From the NCBI RefSeq assembly GCF_963576545.1, contig NW_026870444.1:62001-126000 (forward strand): a stretch of 64,000 nt of DNA, in the 5' to 3' direction. Below the pieces are notes generated by a model, which was not told where the DNA came from, did not search any database, and saw only the letters and a list, made by a program, of their open reading frames with translations. This document shows, piece after piece, positions 50,501-62,516 of this stretch. The DNA comes from Limanda limanda. Lineage: Eukaryota > Chordata > Actinopteri > Pleuronectiformes > Pleuronectidae. The position numbers and the translations under genes are program-made. The stretch's first letter is position 1. Each line of letters opens with the position of its first letter.

Positions 50501-53500
50501 CAAAAAAAGTTATTCAAGAATATCTCTTTCTCCTATGTGCTTTCATCCCTAACCCTAACCCTAACCCTTCCGAAAGTCGGAGAAGCTCAAGGATGGTACT
50601 GATCGATGCGCGCAACCCCATTTAGTGGGGGTAGAGCCTACTTGCAAGTCTCTCCGACCTTCACAAAAAAAGTTATTCAAGAATATCTCTTTCTCCTATG
50701 TGCTTTCATCCCTAACCCTAACCCTAACCCTTCCGAAAGTCGGAGAAGCTCAAGGATGGTACTGATCGATGCGCGCAACCCCATTTAGTGGGGGTAGAGC
50801 CTACTTGCAAGTCTCTCCGACCTTCAAAAAAAAAGTTATTCAAGAATATCTCCTCAGATTTGGGGGAATTTCGTCGGTCGACCTCTTCCGAAGGTCGTAC
50901 AAGCTCGGGGATGGTACCAATCGATCCGCAGGACCCAAATTAGTCCAGATGCAACCACTTTCCAAGTCTCTCCGACCTTCACAAAAAAAGTTATTCAAGA
51001 ATATCTCTTTCTCCTATGTGCTTTCATCCCTAACCCTAACCCTAACCCTTCCGAAAGTCGGAGAAGCTCAAGGATGGTACCGATCGATGCGCGCTACCCC
51101 ATTTAGTGGGGGTAGAGCCTACTTGCAAGTCTCTCCGACCTTCACAAAAAAAGTTATTCAAGAATATCTCTTTCTCCTATGTGCTTTCATCCCTAACCCT
51201 AACCCTAACCCTTCCGAAAGTCGGAGAAGCTCAAGGATGGTACCGATCGATGCGCGCTACCCCATTTAGTGGGGGTAGAGCCTACTTGCAAGTCTCTCCG
51301 ACCTTCACAAAAAAAGTTATTCAAGAATATCTCTTTCTCCTATGTGCTTTCATCCCTAACCCTAACCCTAACCCTTCCGAAAGTCGGAGAAGCTCAAGGA
51401 TGGTACTGATCGATGCGCGCAACCCCATTTAGTGGGGGTAGAGCCTACTTGCAAGTCTCTCCGACCTTCACAAAAAAAGTTATTCAAGAATATCTCCTCA
51501 GATTTGGGGGAATTTCGTCGGTCGACCTCTTCCGAAGGTCGTACAAGCTCGGGGATGGTACCAATCGATCCGCAGGACCCAAATTAGTCCAGATGCAACC
51601 ACTTTCCAAGTCTCTCCGACCTTCACAAAAAAAGTTATTCAAGAATATCTCTTTCTCCTATGTGCTTTCATCCCTAACCCTAACCCTAACCCTTCCGAAA
51701 GTCGGAGAAGCTCAAGGATGGTACCGATCGATGCGCGCTACCCCATTTAGTGGGGGTAGAGCCTACTTGCAAGTCTCTCCGACCTTCACAAAAAAAGTTA
51801 TTCAAGAATATCTCCTCAGATTTGGGGGAATTTCGTCGGTCGACCTCTTCCGAAGGTCGTACAAGCTCGGGGATGGTACCAATCGATCCGCAGGACCCAA
51901 ATTAGTCCAGATGCAACCACTTTCCAAGTCTCTCCGACCTTCACAAAAAAAGTTATTCAAGAATATCTCTTTCTCCTATGTGCTTTCATCCCTAACCCTA
52001 ACCCTAACCCTTCCGAAAGTCGGAGAAGCTCAAGGATGGTACCGATCGATGCGCGCTACCCCATTTAGTGGGGGTAGAGCCTACTTGCAAGTCTCTCCGA
52101 CCTTCACAAAAAAAGTTATTCAAGAATATCTCTTTCTCCTATGTGCTTTCATCCCTAACCCTAACCCTAACCCTTCCGAAAGTCGGAGAAGCTCAAGGAT
52201 GGTACCGATCGATGCGCGCTACCCCATTTAGTGGGGGTAGAGCCTACTTGCAAGTCTCTCCGAACTTCACAAAAAAAGTTATTCAAGAATATCTCTTTCT
52301 CCTATGTGCTTTCATCCCTAACCCTAACCCTAACCCTTCCGAAAGTCGGAGAAGCTCAAGGATGGTACCGATCGATGCGCGCTACCCCATTTAGTGGGGG
52401 TAGAGCCTACTTGCAAGTCTCTCCGACCTTCACAAAAAAAGTTATTCAAGAATATCTCTTTCTCCTATGTGCTTTCATCCCTAACCCTAACCCTAACCCT
52501 TCCGAAAGTCGGAGAAGCTCAAGGATGGTACTGATCGATGCGCGCAACCCCATTTAGTGGGGGTAGAGCCTACTTGCAAGTCTCTCCGACCTTCAAAAAA
52601 AAAGTTATTCAAGAATATCTCCTCAGATTTGGGGGAATTTCGTCGGTCGACCTCTTCCGAAGGTCGTACAAGCTCGGGGATGGTACCAATCGATCCGCAG
52701 GACCCAAATTAGTCCAGATGCAACCACTTTCCAAGTCTCTCCGACCTTCACAAAAAAAGTTATTCAAGAATATCTCTTTCTCCTATGTGCTTTCATCCCT
52801 AACCCTAACCCTAACCCTTCCGAAAGTCGGAGAAGCTCAAGGATGGTACCGATCGATGCGCGCTACCCCATTTAGTGGGGGTAGAGCCTACTTGCAAGTC
52901 TCTCCGAACTTCACAAAAAAAGTTATTCAAGAATATCTCTTTCTCCTATGTGCTTTCATCCCTAACCCTAACCCTAACCCTTCCGAAAGTCGGAGAAGCT
53001 CAAGGATGGTACCGATCGATGCGCGCTACCCCATTTAGTGGGGGTAGAGCCTACTTGCAAGTCTCTCCGACCTTCACAAAAAAAGTTATTCAAGAATATC
53101 TCTTTCTCCTATGTGCTTTCATCCCTAACCCTAACCCTAACCCTTCCGAAAGTCGGAGAAGCTCAAGGATGGTACTGATCGATGCGCGCAACCCCATTTA
53201 GTGGGGGTAGAGCCTACTTGCAAGTCTCTCCGACCTTCAAAAAAAAAGTTATTCAAGAATATCTCCTCAGATTTGGGGGAATTTCGTCGGTCGACCTCTT
53301 CCGAAGGTCGTACAAGCTCGGGGATGGTACCAATCGATCCGCAGGACCCAAATTAGTCCAGATGCAACCACTTTCCAAGTCTCTCCGACCTTCACAAAAA
53401 AAGTTATTCAAGAATATCTCTTTCTCCTATGTGCTTTCATCCCTAACCCTAACCCTAACCCTTCCGAAAGTCGGAGAAGCTCAAGGATGGTACCGATCGA

Positions 53501-54827
53501 TGCGCGCTACCCCATTTAGTGGGGGTAGAGCCTACTTGCAAGTCTCTCCGACCTTCACAAAAAAAGTTATTCAAGAATATCTCTTTCTCCTATGTGCTTT
53601 CATCCCTAACCCTAACCCTAACCCTTCCGAAAGTCGGAGAAGCTCAAGGATGGTACTGATCGATGCGCGCAACCCCATTTAGTGGGGGTAGAGCCTACTT
53701 GCAAGTCTCTCCGACCTTCACAAAAAAAGTTATTCAAGAATATCTCCTCAGATTTGGGGGAATTTCGTCGGTCGACCTCTTCCGAAGGTCGTACAAGCTC
53801 GGGGATGGTACCAATCGATCCGCAGGACCCAAATTAGTCCAGATGCAACCACTTTCCAAGTCTCTCCGACCTTCACAAAAAAAGTTATTCAAGAATATCT
53901 CTTTCTCCTATGTGCTTTCATCCCTAACCCTAACCCTAACCCTTCCGAAAGTCGGAGAAGCTCAAGGATGGTACCGATCGATGCGCGCTACCCCATTTAG
54001 TGGGGGTAGAGCCTACTTGCAAGTCTCTCCGACCTTCACAAAAAAAGTTATTCAAGAATATCTCCTCAGATTTGGGGGAATTTCGTCGGTCGACCTCTTC
54101 CGAAGGTCGTACAAGCTCGGGGATGGTACCAATCGATCCGCAGGACCCAAATTAGTCCAGATGCAACCACTTTCCAAGTCTCTCCGACCTTCACAAAAAA
54201 AGTTATTCAAGAATATCTCTTTCTCCTATGTGCTTTCATCCCTAACCCTAACCCTAACCCTTCCGAAAGTCGGAGAAGCTCAAGGATGGTACCGATCGAT
54301 GCGCGCTACCCCATTTAGTGGGGGTAGAGCCTACTTGCAAGTCTCTCCGACCTTCACAAAAAAAGTTATTCAAGAATATCTCTTTCTCCTATGTGCTTTC
54401 ATCCCTAACCCTAACCCTAACCCTTCCGAAAGTCGGAGAAGCTCAAGGATGGTACCGATCGATGCGCGCTACCCCATTTAGTGGGGGTAGAGCCTACTTG
54501 CAAGTCTCTCCGAACTTCACAAAAAAAGTTATTCAAGAATATCTCTTTCTCCTATGTGCTTTCATCCCTAACCCTAACCCTAACCCTTCCGAAAGTCGGA
54601 GAAGCTCAAGGATGGTACCGATCGATGCGCGCTACCCCATTTAGTGGGGGTAGAGCCTACTTGCAAGTCTCTCCGACCTTCACAAAAAAAGTTATTCAAG
54701 AATATCTCTTTCTCCTATGTGCTTTCATCCCTAACCCTAACCCTAACCCTTCCGAAAGTCGGAGAAGCTCAAGGATGGTACTGATCGATGCGCGCAACCC
54801 CATTTAGTGGGGGTAGAGCCTACTTGC
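47595..54827 (+). repeat. 7,233-bp, 45-monomer higher-order repeat, copy 2
   Basis: All 45 monomers repeat copy 1 in order, length and variant, and I saw no differing base at the marker sites. The block ends at 54827, where a Bk monomer (54828) replaces the plain B found at 40362 and 47595. Identity this high over 7.2 kb is either a very recent unequal exchange or a doubling made during assembly. Confidence 0.92.
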
Positions 54828-57063
54828 AAGTCTCTCCGACCTTCAAAAAAAAAGTTATTCAAGAATATCTCCTCAGATTTGGGGGAATTTCGTCGGTCGA
54901 CCTCTTCCGAAGGTCGTACAAGCTCGGGGATGGTACCAATCGATCCGCAGGACCCAAATTAGTCCAGATGCAACCACTTTCCAAGTCTCTCCGACCTTCA
55001 CAAAAAAAGTTATTCAAGAATATCTCTTTCTCCTATGTGCTTTCATCCCTAACCCTAACCCTAACCCTTCCGAAAGTCGGAGAAGCTCAAGGATGGTACC
55101 GATCGATGCGCGCTACCCCATTTAGTGGGGGTAGAGCCTACTTGCAAGTCTCTCCGACCTTCACAAAAAAAGTTATTCAAGAATATCTCTTTCTCCTATG
55201 TGCTTTCATCCCTAACCCTAACCCTAACCCTTACGAAAGTCGGAGAAGCTCAAGGATGGTACCGATCGATGCGCGCAACCCCATTTAGTGGGGGTAGAGC
55301 CTACTTGCAAGTCTCTCCGACCTTCACAAAAAAAGTTATTCAAGAATATCTCCTCAGATTTGGGGGAATTTCGTCGGTCGACCTCTTCCGAAGGTCGTAC
55401 AAGCTCGGGGATGGTACCAATCGATCCGCAGGACCCAAATTAGTCCAGATGCAACCACTTTCCAAGTCTCTCCGACCTTCACAAAAAAAGTTATTCAAGA
55501 ATATCTCTTTCTCCTATGTGCTTTCATCCCTAACCCTAACCCTAACCCTTCCGAAAGTCGGAGAAGCTCAAGGATGGTACCGATCGATGCGCGCTACCCC
55601 ATTTAGTGGGGGTAGAGCCTACTTGCAAGTCTCTCCGACCTTCACAAAAAAAGTTATTCAAGAATATCTCTTTCTCCTATGTGCTTTCATCCCTAACCCT
55701 AACCCTTCCGAAAGTCGGAGAAGCTCAAGGATGGTACCGATCGATGCGCGCTACCCCATTTAGTTGGGGTAGAGCCTACTTGCAAGTCTCTCCGACCTTC
55801 ACAAAAAAAGTTATTCAAGAATATCTCTTTCTCCTATGTGCTTTCATCCCTAACCCTAACCCTAACCCTTACGAAAGTCGGAGAAGCTCAAGGATGGTAC
55901 CGATCGATGCGCGCAACCCCATTTAGTGGGGGTAGAGCCTACTTGCAAGTCTCTCCGACCTTCACAAAAAAAGTTATTCAAGAATATCTCCTCAGATTTG
56001 GGGGAATTTCGTCGGTCGACCTCTTCCGAAGGTCGTACAAGCTCGGGGATGGTACCAATCGATCCGCAGGACCCAAATTAGTCCAGATGCAACCACTTTC
56101 CAAGTCTCTCCGACCTTCACAAAAAAAGTTATTCAAGAATATCTCTTTCTCCTATGTGCTTTCATCCCTAACCCTAACCCTAACCCTTCCGAAAGTCGGA
56201 GAAGCTCAAGGATGGTACCGATCGATGCGCGCTACCCCATTTAGTGGGGGTAGAGCCTACTTGCAAGTCTCTCCGACCTTCACAAAAAACGTTATTCAAG
56301 AATATCTCTTTCTCCTATGTGCTTTCATCCCTAACCCTAACCCTAACCCTTCCGAAAGTCGGAGAAGCTCAAGGATGGTACCGATCGATGCGCGCTACCC
56401 CATTTAGTGGGGGTAGAGCCTACTTGCAAGTCTCTCCGACCTTCACAAAAAAAGTTATTCAAGAATATCTCCTCAGATTTGGGGGAATTTCGTCGGTCGA
56501 CCTCTTCCGAAGGTCGTACAAGCTCGGGGATGGTACCAATCGATCCGCAGGACCCAAATTAGTCCAGATGCAACCACTTTCCAAGTCTCTCCGACCTTCA
56601 CAAAAAAAGTTATTCAAGAATATCTCTTTCTCCTATGTGCTTTCATCCCTAACCCTAACCCTAACCCTTCCGAAAGTCGGAGAAGCTCAACGATGGTACC
56701 GATCGATGAGCGCTACCCCATTTAGTGGGGGTAGAGCCTACTTGCAAGTCTCTCCGACCTTCACAAAAAAAGTTATTCAAGAATATCTCTTTCTCCTATG
56801 TGCTTTCATCCCTAACCCTAACCCTAACCCTTACGAAAGTCGGAGAAGCTCAAGGATGGTACCGATCGATGCGTGCAACCCCATTTAGTGGGGGTAGAGC
56901 CTACTTGCAAGTCTCTCCGACCTTCACAAAAAAAGTTATTCAAGAATATCTCCTCAGATTTGGGGGAATTTCGTCGGTCGACCTCTTCCGAAGGTCGTAC
57001 AAGCTCGGGGATGGTACCAATCGATCCGCAGGACCCAAATTAGTCCAGATGCAACCACTTTCC
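52733..57063 (+). repeat. Long-range copy of 10396-14726
   Basis: Monomer order, lengths and markers (TTTAGTTGG, AAACGTT, CAACGATGG, GATGCGTGC) match 10396-14726 at an offset of 42,337 bp. At the left the match stops where 52578 is Bk and 10233 is A; at the right where 57064 is A and 14727 is A-Y. It links the right end of the 7,233-bp family to the 6,730-bp family. Confidence 0.8.
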
Positions 57064-60000
57064 AAGTCTCTCCGACCTTCACAAAAAAAGTTATTCAAGA
57101 ATATCTCTTTCTCCTATGTGCTTTCATCCCTAACCCTAACCCTAACCCTTCCGAAAGTCGGAGAAGCTCAAGGATGGTACCGATCGATGCGCGCTACCCC
57201 ATTTAGTGGGGGTAGAGCCTACTTGCAAGTCTCTCCGACCTTCACAAAAAAAGTTATTCAAGAATATCTCTTTCTCCTATGTGCTTTCATCCCTAACCCT
57301 AACCCTTCCGAAAGTCGGAGAAGCTCAAGGATGGTACCGATCGATGCGCGCTACCCCATTTAGTGGGGGTAGAGCCTACTTGCAAGTCTCTCCGACCTTC
57401 ACAAAAAAAGTTATTCAAGAATATCTCTTTCTCCTATGTGCTTTCATCCCTAACCCTAACCCTAACCCTTACGAAAGTCGGAGAAGCTCAAGGATGGTAC
57501 CGATCGATGCGCGCAACCCTATTTAGTGGGGGTAGAGCCTACTTGCAAGTCTCTCCGACCTTCACAAAAAAAGTTATTCAAGAATATCTCCTCAGATTTG
57601 GGGGAATTTCGTCGGTCGACCTCTTCCGAAGGTCGTACAAGCTCGGGGATGGTACCAATCGATCCGCAGGACCCAAATTAGTCCAGATGCAACCACTTTC
57701 CAAGTCTCTCCGACCTTCACAAAAAAAGTTATTCAAGAATATCTCTTTCTCCTATGTGCTTTCATCCCTAACCCTAACCCTAACCCTTCCGAAAGTCGGA
57801 GAAGCTCAAGGATGGTACCGATCGATGCGCGCTACCCCATTTAGTGGGGGTAGAGCCTACTTGCAAGTCTCTCCGACCTTCACAAAAAAAGTTATTCAAG
57901 AATATCTCTTTCTCCTATGTGCTTTCATCCCTAACCCTAACCCTAACCCTTCCGAAAGTCGGAGAAGCTCAAGGATGGTACCGATCGATGCGCGCAACCC
58001 CATTTAGTGGGGGTAGAGCCTACTTGCAAGTCTCTCCGACCTTCACAAAAAAAGTTATTCAAGAATATCTCCTCAGATTTGGGGGAATTTCGTCGGTCGA
58101 CCTCTTCCGAAGGTCGTACAAGCTCGGGGATGGTACCAATCGATCCGCAGGACCCAAATTAGTCCAGATGCAACCACTTTCCAAGTCTCTCCGACCTTCA
58201 CAAAAAAAGTTATTCAAGAATATCTCTTTCTCCTATGTGCTTTCATCCCTAACCCTAACCCTAACCCTTCCGAAAGTCGGAGAAGCTCAAGGATGGTACC
58301 GATCGATGCGCGTTACCCCATTTAGTGGGGGTAGAGCCTACTTGCAAGTCTCTCCGACCTTCACAAAAAAAGTTATTCAAGAATATCTCTTTCTCCTATG
58401 TGCTTTCATCCCTAACCCTAACCCTAACCCTTCCGAAAGTCGGAGAAGCTCAAGGATGGTACCGATCGATGCGCGCTACCCCATTTAGTGGGGGTAGAGC
58501 CTACTTGCAAGTCTCTCCGACCTTCACAAAAAAAGTTATTCAAGAATATCTCTTTCTCCTATGTGCTTTCATCCCTAATCCTAACCCTAACCCTTCCGAA
58601 AGTCGGAGAAGCTCAAGGATGGTACCGATCGATGCGCGCTACCCCATTTAGTGGGGGTAGAGCCTACTTGCAAGTCTCTCCGACCTTCACAAAAAAAGTT
58701 ATTCAAGAATATCTCTTTCTCCTATGTGCTTTCATCCCTAACCCTAACCCTTCCGAAAGTCGGAGAAGCTCAAGGATGGTACTGATCGATGCGCGCAACC
58801 CCATTTAGTGGGGGTAGAGCCTACTTGCAAGTCTCTCCGACCTTCACAAAAAAAGTTATTCAAGAATATCTCCTCAGATTTGGGGGAATTTCGTCGGTCG
58901 ACCTCTTCCGAAGGTCGTACAAGCTCGGGGATGGTACCAATCGATCCGCAGGACCCAAATTAGTCCAGATGCAACCACTTTCCAAGTCTCTCCGACCTTC
59001 ACAAAAAAAGTTATTCAAGAATATCTCTTTCTCCTATGTGCTTTCATCCCTAACCCTAACCCTAACCCTTCCGAAAGTCGGAGAAGCTCAAAGATGGTAC
59101 CGATCGATGCGCGCTACCCCATTTAGTGGGGGTAGAGCCTACTTGCAAGTCTCTCCGACCTTCACAAAAAAAGTTATTCAAGAATATCTCTTTCTCCTAT
59201 GTGCTTTCATCCCTAACCCTAACCCTAACCCTTCCGAAAGTCGGAGAAGCTCAAGGATGGTACCGATCGATGCGCGCAACCCCATTTAGTGGGGGTAGAG
59301 CCTACTTGCAAGTCTCTCCGACCTTCACAAAAAAAGTTATTCAAGAATATCTCCTCAGATTTGGGGGAATTTCGTCGGTCGACCTCTTCCGAAGGTCGTA
59401 CAAGCTCGGGGATGGTACCAATCGATCCGCAGGACCCAAATTAGTCCAGATGCAACCACTTTCCAAGTCTCTCCGACCTTCACAAAAAAAGTTATTCAAG
59501 AATATCTCTTTCTCCTATGTGCTTTCATCCCTAACCCTAACCCTAACCCTTCCGAAAGTCGGAGAAGCTCAAGGATGGTACCGATCGATGCGCGCTACCC
59601 CATTTAGTGGGGGTAGAGCCTACTTGCAAGTCTCTCCGACCTTCACAAAAAAAAGTTATTCAAGAATATCTCCTCAGATTTGGGGGAATTTCGTCGGTCG
59701 ACCTCTTCCGAAGGTCGTACAAGCTCGGGGATGGTACCAATCGATCCGCAGGACCCAAATTAGTCCAGATGCAACCACTTTTCAAGTCTCTCCGACCTTC
59801 ACAAAAAAAGTTATTCAAGAATATCTCTTTCTCCTATGTGCTTTCATCCCTAACCCTAACCCTAACCCTTCCGAAAGTCGGAGAAGCTCAAGGATGGTAC
59901 CGATCGATGCGCGCTACCCCATTTAGTGGGGGTAGAGCCTACTTGCAAGTCTCTCCGACCTTCACAAAAAAAGTTATTCAAGAATATCTCTTTCTCCTAT

Positions 60001-62516
60001 GTGCTTTCATCCCTAACCCTAACCCTAACCCTTCCGAAAGTCGGAGAAGCTCAAGGATGGTACCGATCGATGCGCGCTACCCCATTTAGTGGGGGTAGAG
60101 CCTACTTGCAAGTCTCTCCGACCTTCACAAAAAAAGTTATTCAAGAATATCTCTTTCTCCTATGTGCTTTCATCCCTAACCCTAACCCTAACCCTTCCGA
60201 AAGTCGGAGAAGCTCAAGGATGGTACCGATCGATGCGCGCTACCCCATTTAGTGGGGGTAGAGCCTACTTGCAAGTCTCTCCGACCTTCACAAAAAAAGT
60301 TATTCAAGAATATCTCTTTCTCCTATGTGCTTTCATCCCTAACCCTAACCCTAACCCTTCCGAAAGTCGGAGAAGCTCAAGGATGGTACTGATCGATGCG
60401 CGCAACCCCATTTAGTGGGGGTAGAGCCTACTTGCAAGTCTCTCCGACCTTCACAAAAAAAGTTATTCAAGAATATCTCCTCAGATTTGGGGGAATTTCG
60501 TCGGTCGACCTCTTCCGAAGGTCGTACAAGCTCGGGGATGGTACCAATCGATCTGCAGGACCCAAATTAGTCCAGATGCAACCACTTTCCAAGTCTCTCC
60601 GACCTTCACAAAAAAAGTTATTCAAGAATATCTCTTTCTCCTATGTGCTTTCATCCCTAACCCTAACCCTAACCCTTCCGAAAGTCGGAGAAGCTCAAGG
60701 ATGGTACCGATCGATGCGCGCTACCCCATTTAGTGGGGGTAGAGCCTACTTGCAAGTCTCTCCGACCTTCACAAAAAAAGTTATTCAAGAATATCTCTTT
60801 CTCCTATGTGCTTTCATCCCTAACCCTAACCCTAACCCTTACGAAAGTCGGAGAAGCTCAAGGATGGTACCGATCGATGCGCGCAACCCCATTTAGTGGG
60901 GGTAGAGCCTACTTGCAAGTCTCTCCGACCTTCACAAAAAAAGTTATTCAAGAATATCTCCTCAGATTTGGGGGAATTTCGTCGGTCGACCTCTTCCGAA
61001 GGTCGTACAAGCTCGGGGATGGTACCAATCGATCTGCAGGACCCAAATTAGTCCAGATGCAACCACTTTCCAAGTCTCTCCGACCTTCACAAAAAAAGTT
61101 ATTCAAGAATATCTCTTTCTCCTATGTGCTTTCATCCCTAACCCTAACCCTAACCCTTCCGAAAGTCGGAGAAGCTCAAGGATGGTACCGATCGATGCGC
61201 GCTACCCCATTTAGTGGGGGTAGAGCCTACTTGCAAGTCTCTCCGACCTTCACAAAAAAAGTTATTCAAGAATATCTCTTTCTCCTATGTGCTTTCATCC
61301 CTAACCCTAACCCTTCCGAAAGTCGGAGAAGCTCAAGGATGGTACCGATCGATGCGCGCTACCCCATTTAGTGGGGGTAGAGCCTACTTGCAAGTCTCTC
61401 CAACCTTCACAAAAAAAGTTATTCAAGAATATCTCTTTCTCCTATGTGCTTTCATCCCTAACCCTAACCCTAACCCTTACGAAAGTCGGAGAAGCTCAAG
61501 GATGGTACCGATCGATGCGCGCAACCCCATTTAGTGGGGGTAGAGCCTACTTGCAAGTCTCTCCGACCTTCACAAAAAAAGTTATTCAAGAATATCTCCT
61601 CAGATTTGGGGGAATTTCGTCGGTCGACCTCTTCCGAAGGTCGTACAAGCTCGGGGATGGTACCAATCGATCTGCAGGACCCAAATTAGTCCAGATGCAA
61701 CCACTTTCCAAGTCTCTCCGACCTTCACAAAAAAAGTTATTCAAGAATATCTCTTTCTCCTATGTGCTTTCATCCCTAACCCTAACCCTAACCCTTCCGA
61801 AAGTCGGAGAAGCTCAAGGATGGTACCGATCGATGTGCGCTACCCCATTTAGTGGGGGTAGAGCCTACTTGCAAGTCTCTCCGACCTTCACAAAAAAAGT
61901 TATTCAAGAATATCTCTTTCTCCTATGTGCTTTCATCCCTAACCCTAACCCTAACCCTTCCGAAAGTCGGAGAAGCTCAAGGATGGTACCGATCGATGCG
62001 CGCAACCCCATTTAGTGGGGGTAGAGCCTACTTGCAAGTCTCTCCGACCTTCACAAAAAAAGTTATTCAAGAATATCTCCTCAGATTTGGGGGAATTTCG
62101 TCGGTCGACCTCTTCCGAAGGTCGTACAAGCTCGGGGATGGTACCAATCGATCCGCAGGACCCAAATTAGTCCAGATGCAACCACTTTCCAAGTCTCTCC
62201 GACCTTCACAAAAAAAGTTATTCAAGAATATCTCTTTCTCCTATGTGCTTTCATCCCTAACCCTAACCCTAACCCTTCCGAAAGTCGGAGAAGCTCAAGG
62301 ATGGTACCGATCGATGCGCGCTACCCCATTTAGTGGGGGTAGAGCCTACTTGCAAGTCTCTCCGACCTTCACAAAAAAAGTTATTCAAGAATATCTCTTT
62401 CTCCTATGTGCTTTCATCCCTAACCCTAACCCTAACCCTTCCGAAAGTCGGAGAAGCTCAAGGATGGTACTGATCGATGCGCGCAACCCCATTTAGTGGG
62501 GGTAGAGCCTACTTGC
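55146..62516 (+). repeat. Long-range copy of 15683-24810 lacking one 1,763-bp block
   Basis: 55146-59146 matches 15683-19683 at an offset of 39,463 bp; 59147 to about 61.2 kb matches 21447 to about 23.5 kb at 37,700; the rest to 62516 at 37,706. The first step is exactly 1,763 bp, one whole eleven-monomer block, and the second is exactly one CCCTAA hexamer. Markers shared along the stretch include CTAATCC (58509), the 156-bp B (59628), GATCTGCAGG (60436, 60917, 61555) and CTCCAACC (61392). A private change CAAAGATGG lies in 58984. Confidence 0.88.
60436..62516 (+). repeat. 2,081-bp thirteen-monomer repeat, copy 1
   Basis: Four B, eight A of 163 bp and one A of 157 bp. The order is B, A, A-Y, B, A, A157, A-Y, B, A, A, B, A, A-L. 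The marked run A-Y with CTCCAACC, B with GATCTGCAGG and A with GATGTGCGC (61392-61872) recurs at 63473-63953. Confidence 0.85.
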
